Shown in pieces: positions 33,068 to 42,261 of a stretch of DNA of 44,569 nt. The stretch spans positions 1-44,569 of the forward strand of contig JARFRM010000264.1 of NCBI GenBank assembly GCA_029287235.1, given 5' to 3'. The stretch is from Thermoanaerobaculales bacterium (GTDB taxonomy: Bacteria > Acidobacteriota > Thermoanaerobaculia > Thermoanaerobaculales > Sulfomarinibacteraceae). A program made the position numbers and the translations under genes. Numbering within the stretch: position 1 is the first letter of the stretch; each line of letters starts with the position of its first letter. Under the pieces are notes generated by a model that saw only the letters and a list, made by a program, of their open reading frames with translations, had not been told where the DNA came from and did no database searches.

Positions 33068-34789
33068 GTGGGTCTGATTGAGCTCCTCCCCCCCGGCGCC
33101 ATTCTGATCATCGGCGGGCTGCTGGTTCCGCTACTGCCAGGTCGCCTCAAGCCCTGGGCGGGGGTGGTGCTGCCGGTCCTCGGTTTCATGCACCTGCTCG
33201 CCCTGGAGAAGGGATTCGTGCAAAACCTCGTGGTCTTCGGCTACGAGCTCACACCGGTCAGGGTCGACGGGCTGAGCCTGGTCTTCGGCTATGTCTTCTT
33301 CATCGCCGCCATCCTCGGCGGGATCTATGGACTGGGTGTCCGTGACAATGTCCAACTCGTGGCGGCGCTGACCTATGTCGGTTCGGCCATCGGTGGAGTC
33401 TTCGCCGGTGATCTCATCACTCTCTTCATTTACTGGGAGCTCACCGCCATCACCTCGGTCTTCCTGGTCTGGGCCGGGAGGACGAAACGTGCCGCAAAGG
33501 CCGGGATGCGCTATCTGATCATCCAGGTCGGATCCGGTGTCATCCTCCTGGCCGGGGTCATTCTCCACTTCGTCGACACCGGCTCGCTCGATTTCGACAA
33601 ACTCATCGGCGCCGATGGGCTCCTGGGCTCGGCGAGCATCGGTGTGCTGCTGATCTTCGTCGCGTTCGGCATCAAATGCGCCTTCCCGCTGCTCCACAAC
33701 TGGCTTCAGGACGCCTACCCGGAGTCGACGGCGACGGGCACGATCTACCTCAGCATCTTCACCACCAAGATGGCGGTTTATGCCCTGGCTCGTGGTTACC
33801 CGGGCACCGGGGTGCTCATCATCATCGGCGCGGTTATGACCGCGTTTCCGATCTTCTTCGCGGTCATCGAAAACGATCTCCGCCGGGTTCTGACCTACTC
33901 GCTCAACAACCAGCTCGGTTTCATGGTCGTCGGGATCGGCATCGGCACCGAGCTGGCCCTCAACGGTACCGCCGCCTACGCCTTCGCCAACATCATCTTC
34001 GAGGGCCTGCTCTTCATGGCCATGGGGGCGGTGCTGCTGCGCACCGGCACCTGCCTGGGCTCGGAGCTCGGCGGGCTCTACAAGACCATGCCGTGGACCG
34101 CCGCCCTGTGTATCGTCGGGGCCGCTTCGATCTCGGCCTTCCCGTTCTTGAGCGGTTTTGTCACCAAGCCGCTGATTCTCGACGAGACCGCCGCCGGCCA
34201 CCACGTCATCATCTACCTCATGCTTCTCTTCGCCTCGGCCGGCGTCTTCCACCACTCGGGGATCAAGATCCCGTACTTCGCGTTCTTCGCCCATGACTCC
34301 GGCAAGCGGGTCAAGGAAGCGCCCGCGAACATGCTCTTCGCCATGGCCGTCATGGCCGTCATGTGCATCGGCATCGGGATCTTCCCCGAGGTGCTCTACC
34401 GGGTGCTGCCCTACCAGATGGATTACCACCCCTACACCACAACCCATGTCATCACCCAGTACCAGCTGCTGCTCTTCTCGGCGTTGGCGTTCGTGTTCCT
34501 CCAGAAAACCGGTCTCTACCCGCCCGAACTGCGGTCGACCAACATCGATACCGACTGGATCTACCGTAAGGCGCTACCCGCCGTGGTGAGAGCATCGGTC
34601 GGTATCGGGCACACGGTTGTCGATGCCATCCGCGTTCCCGTTCGTGCCCTCCTCCAGGGAATCTCCGGCCTGGTCTACCGGCTGCATGGGCCCGAGGGAG
34701 TTTTTGCTCGGACCTGGACCACCGGTTCCATCGCCTTCTGGGCGGTGGTGGTTCTCTGCGGCTATCTGCTCTATTTTCTCGGTCGCTGA
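33068..34789 (+). CDS. antiporter D-type subunit 3 (NuoL/MrpD-like)
   Basis: 573 aa, about 14 transmembrane helices plus a long C-terminal extension (about residues 480-573) ending in one more helix. The TM5 Glu is in LITLFIYWELTAITSVFLVWA and the TM7 Lys in FGIKCAFPLLHNWLQDAYPE. TM8 and TM11-12 residues typical of the family follow, including DLRRVLTYSLNNQLGFMVVGIG. The extension recalls the lateral helix of NuoL but is shorter. The start GTG 33068 is preceded by GGGAGGAT. A hairpin repeat separates it from the previous gene. Confidence 0.9.
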   Translation: MGLIELLPPGAILIIGGLLVPLLPGRLKPWAGVVLPVLGFMHLLALEKGFVQNLVVFGYELTPVRVDGLSLVFGYVFFIAAILGGIYGLGVRDNVQLVAALTYVGSAIGGVFAGDLITLFIYWELTAITSVFLVWAGRTKRAAKAGMRYLIIQVGSGVILLAGVILHFVDTGSLDFDKLIGADGLLGSASIGVLLIFVAFGIKCAFPLLHNWLQDAYPESTATGTIYLSIFTTKMAVYALARGYPGTGVLIIIGAVMTAFPIFFAVIENDLRRVLTYSLNNQLGFMVVGIGIGTELALNGTAAYAFANIIFEGLLFMAMGAVLLRTGTCLGSELGGLYKTMPWTAALCIVGAASISAFPFLSGFVTKPLILDETAAGHHVIIYLMLLFASAGVFHHSGIKIPYFAFFAHDSGKRVKEAPANMLFAMAVMAVMCIGIGIFPEVLYRVLPYQMDYHPYTTTHVITQYQLLLFSALAFVFLQKTGLYPPELRSTNIDTDWIYRKALPAVVRASVGIGHTVVDAIRVPVRALLQGISGLVYRLHGPEGVFARTWTTGSIAFWAVVVLCGYLLYFLGR

Positions 34790-34824
34790 CCTCGTTATAC
34801 TCGACGTGAATTCGGAGTTTGTCC

Positions 34825-36120
34825 GTGACCGACGACCATAGCTTTGGCGACTGGCTGGCGACCCATCGCCTTCTCACGAAGGACGAGCTGCGTCGAGCCC
34901 GTGACGCTCAGCGGGGGCGACTCGGGCGGCTGGACACCGAGATCATCGATCTTCAGATCCTCTCGGAGGCCGCTGTCCTCGAAGCCCTCGGCAAGTTCCA
35001 CAGGACGCGAACGGTGTCGGGAGCCGAACTCGAGTTCTCAAGCCCTTCGGCGGTGCGGATGCTCACCCCTCGCATCGCCAGCCGCTTGGGAGTCGTGCCG
35101 TTCAAGATCGAAGGCAAGACCCTGTCGGTGGCCACGCTCAGCCCGGGCGATCTCCTGGTGGAAGACGAGATCGCGCAGCAGACCGGCTTCATGGTTGCGA
35201 GCTTCGTCACCCTCGAGATCAGGTTCGTGGAAGCGCTCAATCGCCACTACCAGGCGCCCATCACCGCGCGCTATGCCAATCTCCTTCGACGCCTGACGGG
35301 ACAGAAGGAATCGCCACCGGAGAGGGATGCCCGTCGGCCGCTCGACGAAATGGAGCCCGTTCCGGCGAAGTCCACTTCACCGGACACTGCTCGGCGACCG
35401 GTCGAGTGGTCACGCATCTCGGAGGTGCGGTCCGCCGAAGCGCCGCTGGAACTCAGCCCGGAAGAGTTGGACCTCTTCCCCTCGCTGCGTGAGGAGGAGT
35501 TCGAGGGGAACGCGGATCCGGGCGGAATCTCGGGTGCGGTCCCGCTCGTCAAGGAGGGCGAGGACCCCCCGCCGACCGAGAAGACGGTGCTGCCTCCACC
35601 TGTCACCGAGACGACCGAGCTCGGGCCCGAAGAATTGCTCCAAGCGGCCTCACTGGCCATGCAGAACGCCGAGATGCGGGACGACATCGCAGATGCCATG
35701 CTCGGCTTCTGCTCACCCCTCTTCAACCGCCGGATGATGCTCGTTCGGCGGGGAGACACGATCATGGGCTGGCGGGGTGAGGGTGTCGGCGTCGATCAAC
35801 AGGTGGTGCGGACCGTCAGCATCCCGGCCGGTGAACCATCTGTGTTTTCCGGGCTCCTTCAGGGAGTCGAGTTCTGGCTCGGCCCTCTGCCCTCCATGCC
35901 GCACAACTCGGATCTCGTGATGGCGCTCGGGAGACCTACACCTCAAGATTGCTACATCCTGCCGGTCAGAGTCAGGGACAAGACGGTCTGTTTCCTTTAC
36001 GGTGACAATCAGGAGGAAAGCCTGGGTGGTCTTCCCCTCGGCGAGCTCAAACGTTTGGCGACCAAGGCGGGCCTCGCCTTCCAGATCTACCTGATGAAGG
36101 GCAAGATCCGGACGCTCTGA
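34825..36120 (+). CDS. MshEN-domain protein of unknown function
   Basis: 431 aa from GTG 34825, with GGAG seven bases upstream; a TTG at 34819 is also in frame. The N-terminal part (about residues 1-155) is an MshEN/GspE N-terminal domain (LLTKDELRRARDAQ..., SRLGVVPFKIEGKTLSVATLSPGDLLVEDEIAQQTG). A long disordered linker rich in Pro, Glu and Ser (about 155-270) leads to a C-terminal alpha/beta domain (about 275-431) resembling a GAF fold. No ATPase motif is present, so it is not a pilus motor. MshEN domains often bind cyclic-di-GMP. The link to the antiporter genes is positional only. Confidence 0.65.
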   Translation: MTDDHSFGDWLATHRLLTKDELRRARDAQRGRLGRLDTEIIDLQILSEAAVLEALGKFHRTRTVSGAELEFSSPSAVRMLTPRIASRLGVVPFKIEGKTLSVATLSPGDLLVEDEIAQQTGFMVASFVTLEIRFVEALNRHYQAPITARYANLLRRLTGQKESPPERDARRPLDEMEPVPAKSTSPDTARRPVEWSRISEVRSAEAPLELSPEELDLFPSLREEEFEGNADPGGISGAVPLVKEGEDPPPTEKTVLPPPVTETTELGPEELLQAASLAMQNAEMRDDIADAMLGFCSPLFNRRMMLVRRGDTIMGWRGEGVGVDQQVVRTVSIPAGEPSVFSGLLQGVEFWLGPLPSMPHNSDLVMALGRPTPQDCYILPVRVRDKTVCFLYGDNQEESLGGLPLGELKRLATKAGLAFQIYLMKGKIRTL

Positions 36121-36121
36121 A

Positions 36122-36141
36122 CATCATCGTCGTCGATGATG
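36122..36141. terminator. 8-bp hairpin between convergent genes
   Basis: CATCATCG-TCGT-CGATGATG begins two bases after the MshEN stop and lies in the 64-base gap before the convergent NrfD stop. A perfect stem in this position suggests a bidirectional terminator or an mRNA 3'-end stabiliser, but no T-run follows. Confidence 0.4.
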
Positions 36142-36184
36142 GTACTGCCCGTCAGACGTGACGGAAGCCCGCCCGAGCCCGGTC

Positions 36185-37399
36185 TCACGCAGCTTTCCCT
36201 GAATCAGGGTCCCGCAGGATGGGGATCGCCATCTTGCACAGCAAAGTGAAGACCAGAAATCCGATGGCGAAGATCCCCGCGCCGATCCGGACCTCGTTGA
36301 GGGTCGGGACGTACTCGTAGAACTCACCCAGGGTGTCGGGGGTCATTCCAGGAATGACCAGCGCCATTCCCTTCTCGATATAGACCCCGGCGAAGATCAG
36401 CACGCAGCCCAGGTTGAGGGTGACCAGATGTGTTCGGGTCGCCGGAATCAGGAAGAGAAGGAATGCAGCGACGCTGCAGATGAGCGACGCCCAGGCGTAG
36501 GGCACCAATGCGTCGTGACCGTGGACCCCGCTGTAGAGATACTGGGTGTGGATGAGATGGTGGGTGTTCGAGTAGTACTCGCGGAAGATCTCGGCGCCGA
36601 AGAGGAAGAGGTTGAGGAACATGGCGTAGGCCATGAGCTCGGCGATCTTCCAGATCGCCTCGTCCTTGATCTTGATGTGGGTGGTGCGCTGGAGAATCTG
36701 AAAGAGAATCAGCAGAATCGCCGGGCCGGAACAGAAGGCCGAGGCGAGGAATCGTGGCGCCAAGATGGCCGAGTTCCAGAACGGCCTGGCGGCGGTGCCG
36801 GCGTAGACAAACGCCGTGACAGTGTGAATGCCCACTGCTGCGGGGATGGAGAAGAGGAGCAGCGGAACCACGAACTTCCGGTTGTAGGGCCGCTTGTGAA
36901 AACCGGTGTAGAGCAGGTGAACCACGATGATGAGGTTGAGCACAAGATAGCCGTTGAGGACCATCACATCCCAACCCAGGAGGGAGCTCGGCAGATTGGG
37001 GGTGCCGATGATGGGCATCAGCTGCCACACCCGGTCCGGGCGGCCGACATCGACGAAGACGAAGAGCATGGACATGACGATGGCGCTGACGGCGAGGAGT
37101 TCGCCGAAGATGGCGATCTCCTTGATGGGTTTCCAGTTGTAGATGTAGGCCGGGATGACCAGCATGACCGCCGCCGCGGCAACACCGACCAGGAAGGTGA
37201 AGTTGCCGATGTAAAAGGCCCACGAGACCTGGTCGCGCATGTTGGTGGTGATGAGACCGTGCTGGAACTGGTTCCACCACGCCGCGAGTCCCCAGAGACA
37301 GACGATCCCGAGGAAGCCGATCCACGCGTAGAAGGTCGGTCCGCCCTTGAAGGCGATCCGGGCCGAGCCCGTAGTGAAGGAGGTGATGTCTTTGATCAT
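36185..37399 (-). CDS. NrfD/PsrC-type quinone-interacting membrane subunit
   Basis: 404 aa with about ten transmembrane helices. It matches NrfD/DsrP-like proteins: WAFYIGNFTFLVGVAAAAVML near the start, LFVFVDVGRPDRVWQL, and GIHTVTAFVYAGTAARPFWNSAILAPRFLASAF. The family oxidises or reduces quinol at the membrane and pairs with a ferredoxin-like subunit. It is the third gene of cytochrome-FeS-NrfD, the same order as DsrJ-DsrO-DsrP of sulfate reducers. The ATG at 37399 has GGGAGGAGAG upstream. The partner oxidoreductase is probably the divergent NapA; see the findings. Confidence 0.88.
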   Translation of the reverse strand: MIKDITSFTTGSARIAFKGGPTFYAWIGFLGIVCLWGLAAWWNQFQHGLITTNMRDQVSWAFYIGNFTFLVGVAAAAVMLVIPAYIYNWKPIKEIAIFGELLAVSAIVMSMLFVFVDVGRPDRVWQLMPIIGTPNLPSSLLGWDVMVLNGYLVLNLIIVVHLLYTGFHKRPYNRKFVVPLLLFSIPAAVGIHTVTAFVYAGTAARPFWNSAILAPRFLASAFCSGPAILLILFQILQRTTHIKIKDEAIWKIAELMAYAMFLNLFLFGAEIFREYYSNTHHLIHTQYLYSGVHGHDALVPYAWASLICSVAAFLLFLIPATRTHLVTLNLGCVLIFAGVYIEKGMALVIPGMTPDTLGEFYEYVPTLNEVRIGAGIFAIGFLVFTLLCKMAIPILRDPDSGKAA

Positions 37400-37414
37400 G
37401 TCGTCTCTCCTCCC

Positions 37415-38317
37415 TCAGGTGGCGTAGAAGTAGTAGAAGCGAGGGCGCGTATTGAGTTCCTCTTTCAGAACGAACACACGTTTCTCGCGCATCAGATAAC
37501 GCATCTCGCCGGCCTCGTCGAGCAGATTGCCGAACTTGCGCGCCCCGACGGGGCAGATCTCCACGCAGGCGGGATAGCGTCCCTTGCGGGTCCTATGGAT
37601 ACAGAAGGTGCACTTTTCGACCACGCCGTTGGGACGCAGGCGATTGCCGAAGATGTGGGTGTCGGGGTTGATCTCCTCGGTCGCAATCCTCGGCTCGGTC
37701 CAGTTGAAGTGGCGGGCGCCGTAGGGACAGGCCGACATGCAGCAACGGCAGCCGAGACACCAGTCCGAGTCGATCACGACGATGCCGTCCGGTTCCTGCC
37801 AGGTGGCCTTGACCGGACAGACCTTGGTGCAGGCGGGTTGGCGGCACTGCTGGCACGCCACGGGGACGTAGAACGAGTCGGGCTCCGGAACCTCGTCAGG
37901 GTCGTAGTAGACGTTGGACTCGGCGAAGTCGATGCCGTGGTCCTTCTTCATTTCGAGCACCCGAATCCACTGGATCTGAGGATCGCGCGACTGGTTGTTT
38001 TCGTGGACACAGGAGTAGACGCAGCGGCGGCAACCGACACACCGGGAAAGATCGAGGCCGTAGGCGAACTCGACGCCGTCCAACGCGGGGGTGTCCGTGA
38101 CCGTGATGTCGTCACGACCGTATTTCACCCGGCAAGCCTCCTCGAGCTCGGTGAGGATCTCTTCTCGGCGGGCGTCTGAGAGCTCGACGAATCGCCGTTT
38201 GAGGAGCCGTTCGACCCACCCGGTGCTTTTGCCCGAGGCGGCGGCCGAGATTCCGGCCATGGTGCTCAAACCCGCGCTGACCAGGAGCGTTCGACGGTCG
38301 AAGCTCTTCTCACTCAT
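37415..38317 (-). CDS. periplasmic 4x[4Fe-4S] ferredoxin (NrfC/DsrO-type)
   Basis: 300 aa. A Tat-like signal peptide opens with FDRRTLLVSAG, so export to the periplasm is likely. Four Cys sets bind four [4Fe-4S] clusters: CVGCRRCVYSC, CQQCRQPACTKVCP, CLGCRCCMSACP and CTFCIH...ACVEICP. The fold matches the electron-transfer subunits of NrfD complexes. The ATG at 38317 follows GGAGGCCCCCC and overlaps the cytochrome gene by eight bases. It would carry electrons between NrfD and the tetraheme cytochrome. Confidence 0.9.
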   Translation of the reverse strand: MSEKSFDRRTLLVSAGLSTMAGISAAASGKSTGWVERLLKRRFVELSDARREEILTELEEACRVKYGRDDITVTDTPALDGVEFAYGLDLSRCVGCRRCVYSCVHENNQSRDPQIQWIRVLEMKKDHGIDFAESNVYYDPDEVPEPDSFYVPVACQQCRQPACTKVCPVKATWQEPDGIVVIDSDWCLGCRCCMSACPYGARHFNWTEPRIATEEINPDTHIFGNRLRPNGVVEKCTFCIHRTRKGRYPACVEICPVGARKFGNLLDEAGEMRYLMREKRVFVLKEELNTRPRFYYFYAT

Positions 38318-39032
38318 GGGGGGCCTCCTGGGCTTCTTCCTGTGCCGTCCGAGCCAGGAACTGCGGTCTCACGGGCGGGGGCAGTGGGGTGATCGCATGG
38401 AAGGCGGGCGCGTGTGGGTCGTGGCAGTGGGCGCAGAGCAGGTAGCTCTTCCCGCCGTTCCAATAGCCCTGCCGGCGGCCGTGGATGCCCTGACGCCAGT
38501 CGCGGAAGATGGTGCCGTGGCACTGGCCGCAGAGAAGGTATGACTCGTCGAAAGTGATGAGTCTGCCGTTGATCAACCGAAGCACATCCCGGTCGTCGGG
38601 GTTGTGACAGTCGAGGCACCAGCGGTCGCTGGGACCGTGGTTGAGCTCGATATCGTCGTGCATCTCCTCGAGCACTCGCGGCTCCGGATTGAGATCGAGA
38701 TCGGCGTGGCACTCGGTGCACGGGAAATAGCCGCTCTCCGACCACGGCGGGGGAGGCACCAGGAATTCGCCCTGGTCGGGACCGGTTGTTGCCTCCTCGA
38801 TGCCCGGAAGGAGTTCGCCGTCGAACTCGACACCAGAAATCTCGGCCGGACCAAAGGCCTGCCGACCACCATCGCCCTCGGCCACGTGACCGACACCACC
38901 GCGGACGATTGAGAAGAGGATCAGCATGGATATGCTGAGAAAGACGATGAGCAGGATCGCGAGCGAGCTCGATCCCGGGAGGAGCTTTTCCTGATCCGAG
39001 TTCACGAGGTCCGAACCGGTCGGTCTCTCCAT
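38310..39032 (-). CDS. membrane-anchored tetraheme cytochrome c
   Basis: 240 aa. An uncleaved N-terminal helix (about residues 23-45) anchors it. Four heme motifs follow: CTECH, CLDCH, CGQCH and CAHCH. Extra histidines (ELNHGP, GIHGRRQ, HDPHAP) could be the distal ligands. It is short and does not resemble NapC/NrfH closely; by position it corresponds to DsrJ of the DsrJOP module, which has three hemes. The ATG at 39032 follows GGGAGGGGGACC. First gene of the minus operon, divergent from napDAB. Confidence 0.87.
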   Translation of the reverse strand: MERPTGSDLVNSDQEKLLPGSSSLAILLIVFLSISMLILFSIVRGGVGHVAEGDGGRQAFGPAEISGVEFDGELLPGIEEATTGPDQGEFLVPPPPWSESGYFPCTECHADLDLNPEPRVLEEMHDDIELNHGPSDRWCLDCHNPDDRDVLRLINGRLITFDESYLLCGQCHGTIFRDWRQGIHGRRQGYWNGGKSYLLCAHCHDPHAPAFHAITPLPPPVRPQFLARTAQEEAQEAPHE

Positions 39033-39123
39033 GGTCCCCCTCCCGATGGGCTCATCGAAACCGAGCCCGATAGATATACCAGGACGCTGTCTAAGTCGAG
39101 AATCAGCCTGCCCAATATATTCC

Positions 39124-39145
39124 GTCCTTGACGGTGGTCAAGGAC
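39124..39145. promoter_or_regulatory. CRP/FNR-type operator between the divergent operons
   Basis: GTCCTTGAC-GGTG-GTCAAGGAC is a perfect 9-bp inverted repeat. Its core TTGAC-N4-GTCAA fits the CRP/FNR-superfamily pattern TTGA-N6-TCAA. A -10-like TATTGT lies at 39163-39168. A start near 39176 would put the box centre at -41.5, the position used for class II FNR activation of the napD operon. Confidence 0.65.
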
Positions 39146-39218
39146 CTGAGAAAATGAGCACATATTGTTGTCCCAATCAGTCAGGTTCGGCGGCGAATCG
39201 GTTGGACGGAGGCGACTC

Positions 39219-39506
39219 GTGACGGCAGATGTATCGGGAAGCGTCTCGGGCCTGTGTCTCATGGTCCGCCCGGAACACCTGGAAGACGTGGAAGCGAGCC
39301 TGCGTGACCTGGATTGGGTCGAAATCCACGCCCGCGACGAAGTGACCGGTCGCCTGATCGTGGTCCAGGAACACCGGACCATCGAGGAACACCAGCGGGG
39401 CCTTCGCCGGCTGCAGGAGATTCCGCACGTCCTGACCGCCGATCTGGTGGTCCACCACAATCTGCCGTTGTTCGACGACGGCACCGACAATCGGAGATCC
39501 GGATGA
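39219..39506 (+). CDS. napD: NapD, nitrate reductase maturation chaperone
   Basis: 95 aa from GTG 39219, which has GGAGG six bases upstream. The small alpha-beta protein has the NapD pattern: [31 protein letters not shown], then GRLIVVQE, and [10 protein letters not shown] at the end. NapD binds the Tat signal peptide of NapA and holds back export until the Mo cofactor is inserted. The stop overlaps the napA start by four bases (ATGA). Confidence 0.88.
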   Translation: MTADVSGSVSGLCLMVRPEHLEDVEASLRDLDWVEIHARDEVTGRLIVVQEHRTIEEHQRGLRRLQEIPHVLTADLVVHHNLPLFDDGTDNRRSG

Positions 39507-42250
39507 AGAACGACCTTTCCCGTCGAGATTTCGTCAAGACCAGCGTCGCCGCGGCCACGGCCGCCGCGGTGGGTGTCCCCATGGCCCGGACCGGGTCGTT
39601 GCCGGATCTCGAAAAGGGGCTCGACTGGGAGAAGAGCGTGTGCCGGTTCTGCGGCGTAGGCTGCGGAGTCATGGTCGGCACTCGGAACGATCAGGTCATC
39701 GCCGTCAAGGGTGATCCGGAAAACCCGGTGAATCGCGGCCTGCTCTGCGCCAAGGGCTACGCCAACGCCGACATCATGTACGGCGCCGACCGGCTCCACC
39801 AACCGCTGCTGCGGATGAAGAACGGTCGTTTCGACAAGCAGGGTGACTTCACCCCGGTCTCGTGGGAGCGCGCCTTCGATGAGATGGAGGTCCAGTTCAA
39901 GCGAGCCCATGGCGAGCTCGGCCCCACCGGAGTCGGGATCATGGGCTCCGGGCAGTACACCATCCCTGAAGGATATGCCTCGGTCAAGCTGGTGAAGGCC
40001 GGCTGGCGGTCGAACAACATCGACCCCAACGCGCGCCACTGCATGGCCTCGGCGGTGGCCGGATTCATGCAGGTTTTCGGAATCGACGAGCCCGCAGGGT
40101 GCTACGACGACATCGAGCTCACCGACACCGTCGTCACCTGGGGCGCCAACATGGCCGAGATGCATCCCATGTTGTGGTCTCGCGTGGTCGAGCATCGCCT
40201 TCGACACAAGGGGGGGAGGATCGTCAATCTCACGACCTACCGGAATCGGACCTCGGATGCCGCCGACACCGAGATCATCTTCAAACCCCAGACCGATCTC
40301 GCCATCTGGAACTACATCGCCCGTGAGATCGTGAATCGCGACGTCGTTGATCACGTCTTCGTGAAACAACATTGCGTTTTCGCCTCCGGGCCGAGGGATA
40401 TCGGTTTCGGAATGCGGGGCAGCGACGATTTCGCCTACGAGGCCGAAAAGGACACCCAGGCACGGGAGCGGATGGTGATTCTGACTCGAGAGGAAGCCAT
40501 CGCCCAGGGCTTGAATCCCGACGAGGACCGCCACGTGGCACAGAAGTCGACGGGAGGCGCCGGCGCCCACTGGCTCATCAGCTTCGATGAGTTCAAGGCC
40601 GCCCTCGAACCCTACACCCTCGACTTCGTCGCCGAACTCGCCAAGGGCGATCCCGATGAGGACCTCGAGAGCTTCAAGGTTAAGTTGAGTCTCCTGGCTG
40701 ACTACTACGCGGATCCGGATCGGAAGGTGGTTTCGTTCTGGACCATGGGTTTCAACCAGCACACCCGTGGAACCTGGGTCAACGAACAGGCCTACATGGT
40801 CCACCTGCTCATGGGCAAGCAGGCCAAGCCCGGCAACGGCGCCTTTTCGCTCACCGGTCAGCCCTCGGCCTGCGGGACCGCTCGCGAGGTCGGCACCTTC
40901 GCCCACCGGCTACCCGCCGACATGGTGGTGGCCAACCCGGCTCACCGGAAGCTCTCGGAGGAGCTGTGGAGGCTCCCGAACTCGACTCTCAACCCCAAGG
41001 TCGGCAGCCACATCACCAAGATGATGCGCGATCTCGAGGACGGGAGTATGAAATGGCTGTGGGTCCAGGTGACCAACCCGTTCCAGTCCACCGCCAACGC
41101 CAACCACTGGCTCAAGGCGGCCCGTGAAAAGGACTGCTTCATCGTCGTCTCGGACATCTATCCGACCTATTCGTGCAAGGTGGCCGATCTCATCCTGCCG
41201 TGCGCCGCCCACTACGAAAAGTGGGGTCTCTACGGCAACAGCGAGCGCCGGACCCAGGCCTGGCGCCAGGTGGTCAACCCGCCGGGTGAGGCCCGGAGCG
41301 ATGTCTGGCAGGTGCTTGAGTTCTCGAAGCGGTTTACCCTCGGCGAGGTCTGGGGCAAACAGGCAGTGCCGGGGGTTGCGGTGGAGGGAACCGATGCGGG
41401 ATTCCTGCCCGATGTGCTGGCCGACGCGGTGAAGCTCGGCTACAGCCCCGACCAGACACTCCATGAAGTGCTCTTCGAGACCGAGACGGCCAAGACCCAT
41501 GCCTGGCCCGATCCGGTGGGTGCCGACCACGGCAACTGCACCGCCGAAGCGGCGGGGATCGATTGGTTCCCCGAGAAGGCGCTCTTTGAGGACTACCGGC
41601 GTTTCGGGATCGACCACGCCCACGATCTGGCGCCCTTCGATACCTATTACCGCGACGATGTTCGCGGTCTTCGCTGGCCGGTCATCGATGGTAAAGAGAC
41701 CAGGTGGCGTTTCAACGGCGAGCACGATCCCTATGTCAAAGCGGGCGCCGACTTCGAGTTCTACGGACCGGCCCTCAAGGCGATCCCGCAGGGCACCATC
41801 ACCGGTCCCACCGGGAAAAACAAGGTCCCGGTGACCGGCAAGGCGAAGATCTTCTTCCGCCCCTACGCTGCTCCCGCAGAGAGCCCGGACGCCGACTGGG
41901 ATCTCTGGCTCTGCACCGGGCGGGTGCTCGAGCACTGGCACTCGGGTTCCATGACCCGGCGGGTCCCGGAGCTCGACTCCGCGGCGCCGCGCGCCCAGGT
42001 CTTCATGAACCCGGCCGATGCCGCCGCCCGGGGTCTGGCCCGAAATGACGTTGCCGTGATCGAGTCGCGGAGAGGCGAGGTCCGGGCCGTCGTGGAGACT
42101 GCGGGCCGAAACACCATGCCGAGGGGGACGGTCTTTGTCCCCTGGTTCGACGAGGGTGTCCCGATCAACAAGGTCACCCTCGATGCGACCTGCCCGATTT
42201 CCAAGGAGACCGACTTCAAGAAGTGTGCCGTCCGGGTGAGAAAGGCCTGA
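39503..42250 (+). CDS. napA: periplasmic nitrate reductase catalytic subunit, long type
   Basis: 915 aa. Tat signal with LSRRDFVK, then the [4Fe-4S] ligands C47, C50, C54 and C82. The Mo ligand Cys is C180 in [17 protein letters not shown], and [24 protein letters not shown] binds the bis-MGD cofactor. E. coli NapA has about 830 residues; this length, and segments such as [20 protein letters not shown] and [19 protein letters not shown], match the long epsilonproteobacterial NapA (about 925 aa in Campylobacter). It reduces nitrate to nitrite in the periplasm. It is followed by napB but not by napC, napG or napH. Confidence 0.95.
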   Translation: MKNDLSRRDFVKTSVAAATAAAVGVPMARTGSLPDLEKGLDWEKSVCRFCGVGCGVMVGTRNDQVIAVKGDPENPVNRGLLCAKGYANADIMYGADRLHQPLLRMKNGRFDKQGDFTPVSWERAFDEMEVQFKRAHGELGPTGVGIMGSGQYTIPEGYASVKLVKAGWRSNNIDPNARHCMASAVAGFMQVFGIDEPAGCYDDIELTDTVVTWGANMAEMHPMLWSRVVEHRLRHKGGRIVNLTTYRNRTSDAADTEIIFKPQTDLAIWNYIAREIVNRDVVDHVFVKQHCVFASGPRDIGFGMRGSDDFAYEAEKDTQARERMVILTREEAIAQGLNPDEDRHVAQKSTGGAGAHWLISFDEFKAALEPYTLDFVAELAKGDPDEDLESFKVKLSLLADYYADPDRKVVSFWTMGFNQHTRGTWVNEQAYMVHLLMGKQAKPGNGAFSLTGQPSACGTAREVGTFAHRLPADMVVANPAHRKLSEELWRLPNSTLNPKVGSHITKMMRDLEDGSMKWLWVQVTNPFQSTANANHWLKAAREKDCFIVVSDIYPTYSCKVADLILPCAAHYEKWGLYGNSERRTQAWRQVVNPPGEARSDVWQVLEFSKRFTLGEVWGKQAVPGVAVEGTDAGFLPDVLADAVKLGYSPDQTLHEVLFETETAKTHAWPDPVGADHGNCTAEAAGIDWFPEKALFEDYRRFGIDHAHDLAPFDTYYRDDVRGLRWPVIDGKETRWRFNGEHDPYVKAGADFEFYGPALKAIPQGTITGPTGKNKVPVTGKAKIFFRPYAAPAESPDADWDLWLCTGRVLEHWHSGSMTRRVPELDSAAPRAQVFMNPADAAARGLARNDVAVIESRRGEVRAVVETAGRNTMPRGTVFVPWFDEGVPINKVTLDATCPISKETDFKKCAVRVRKA

Positions 42251-42261
42251 GGGAGGACGCC

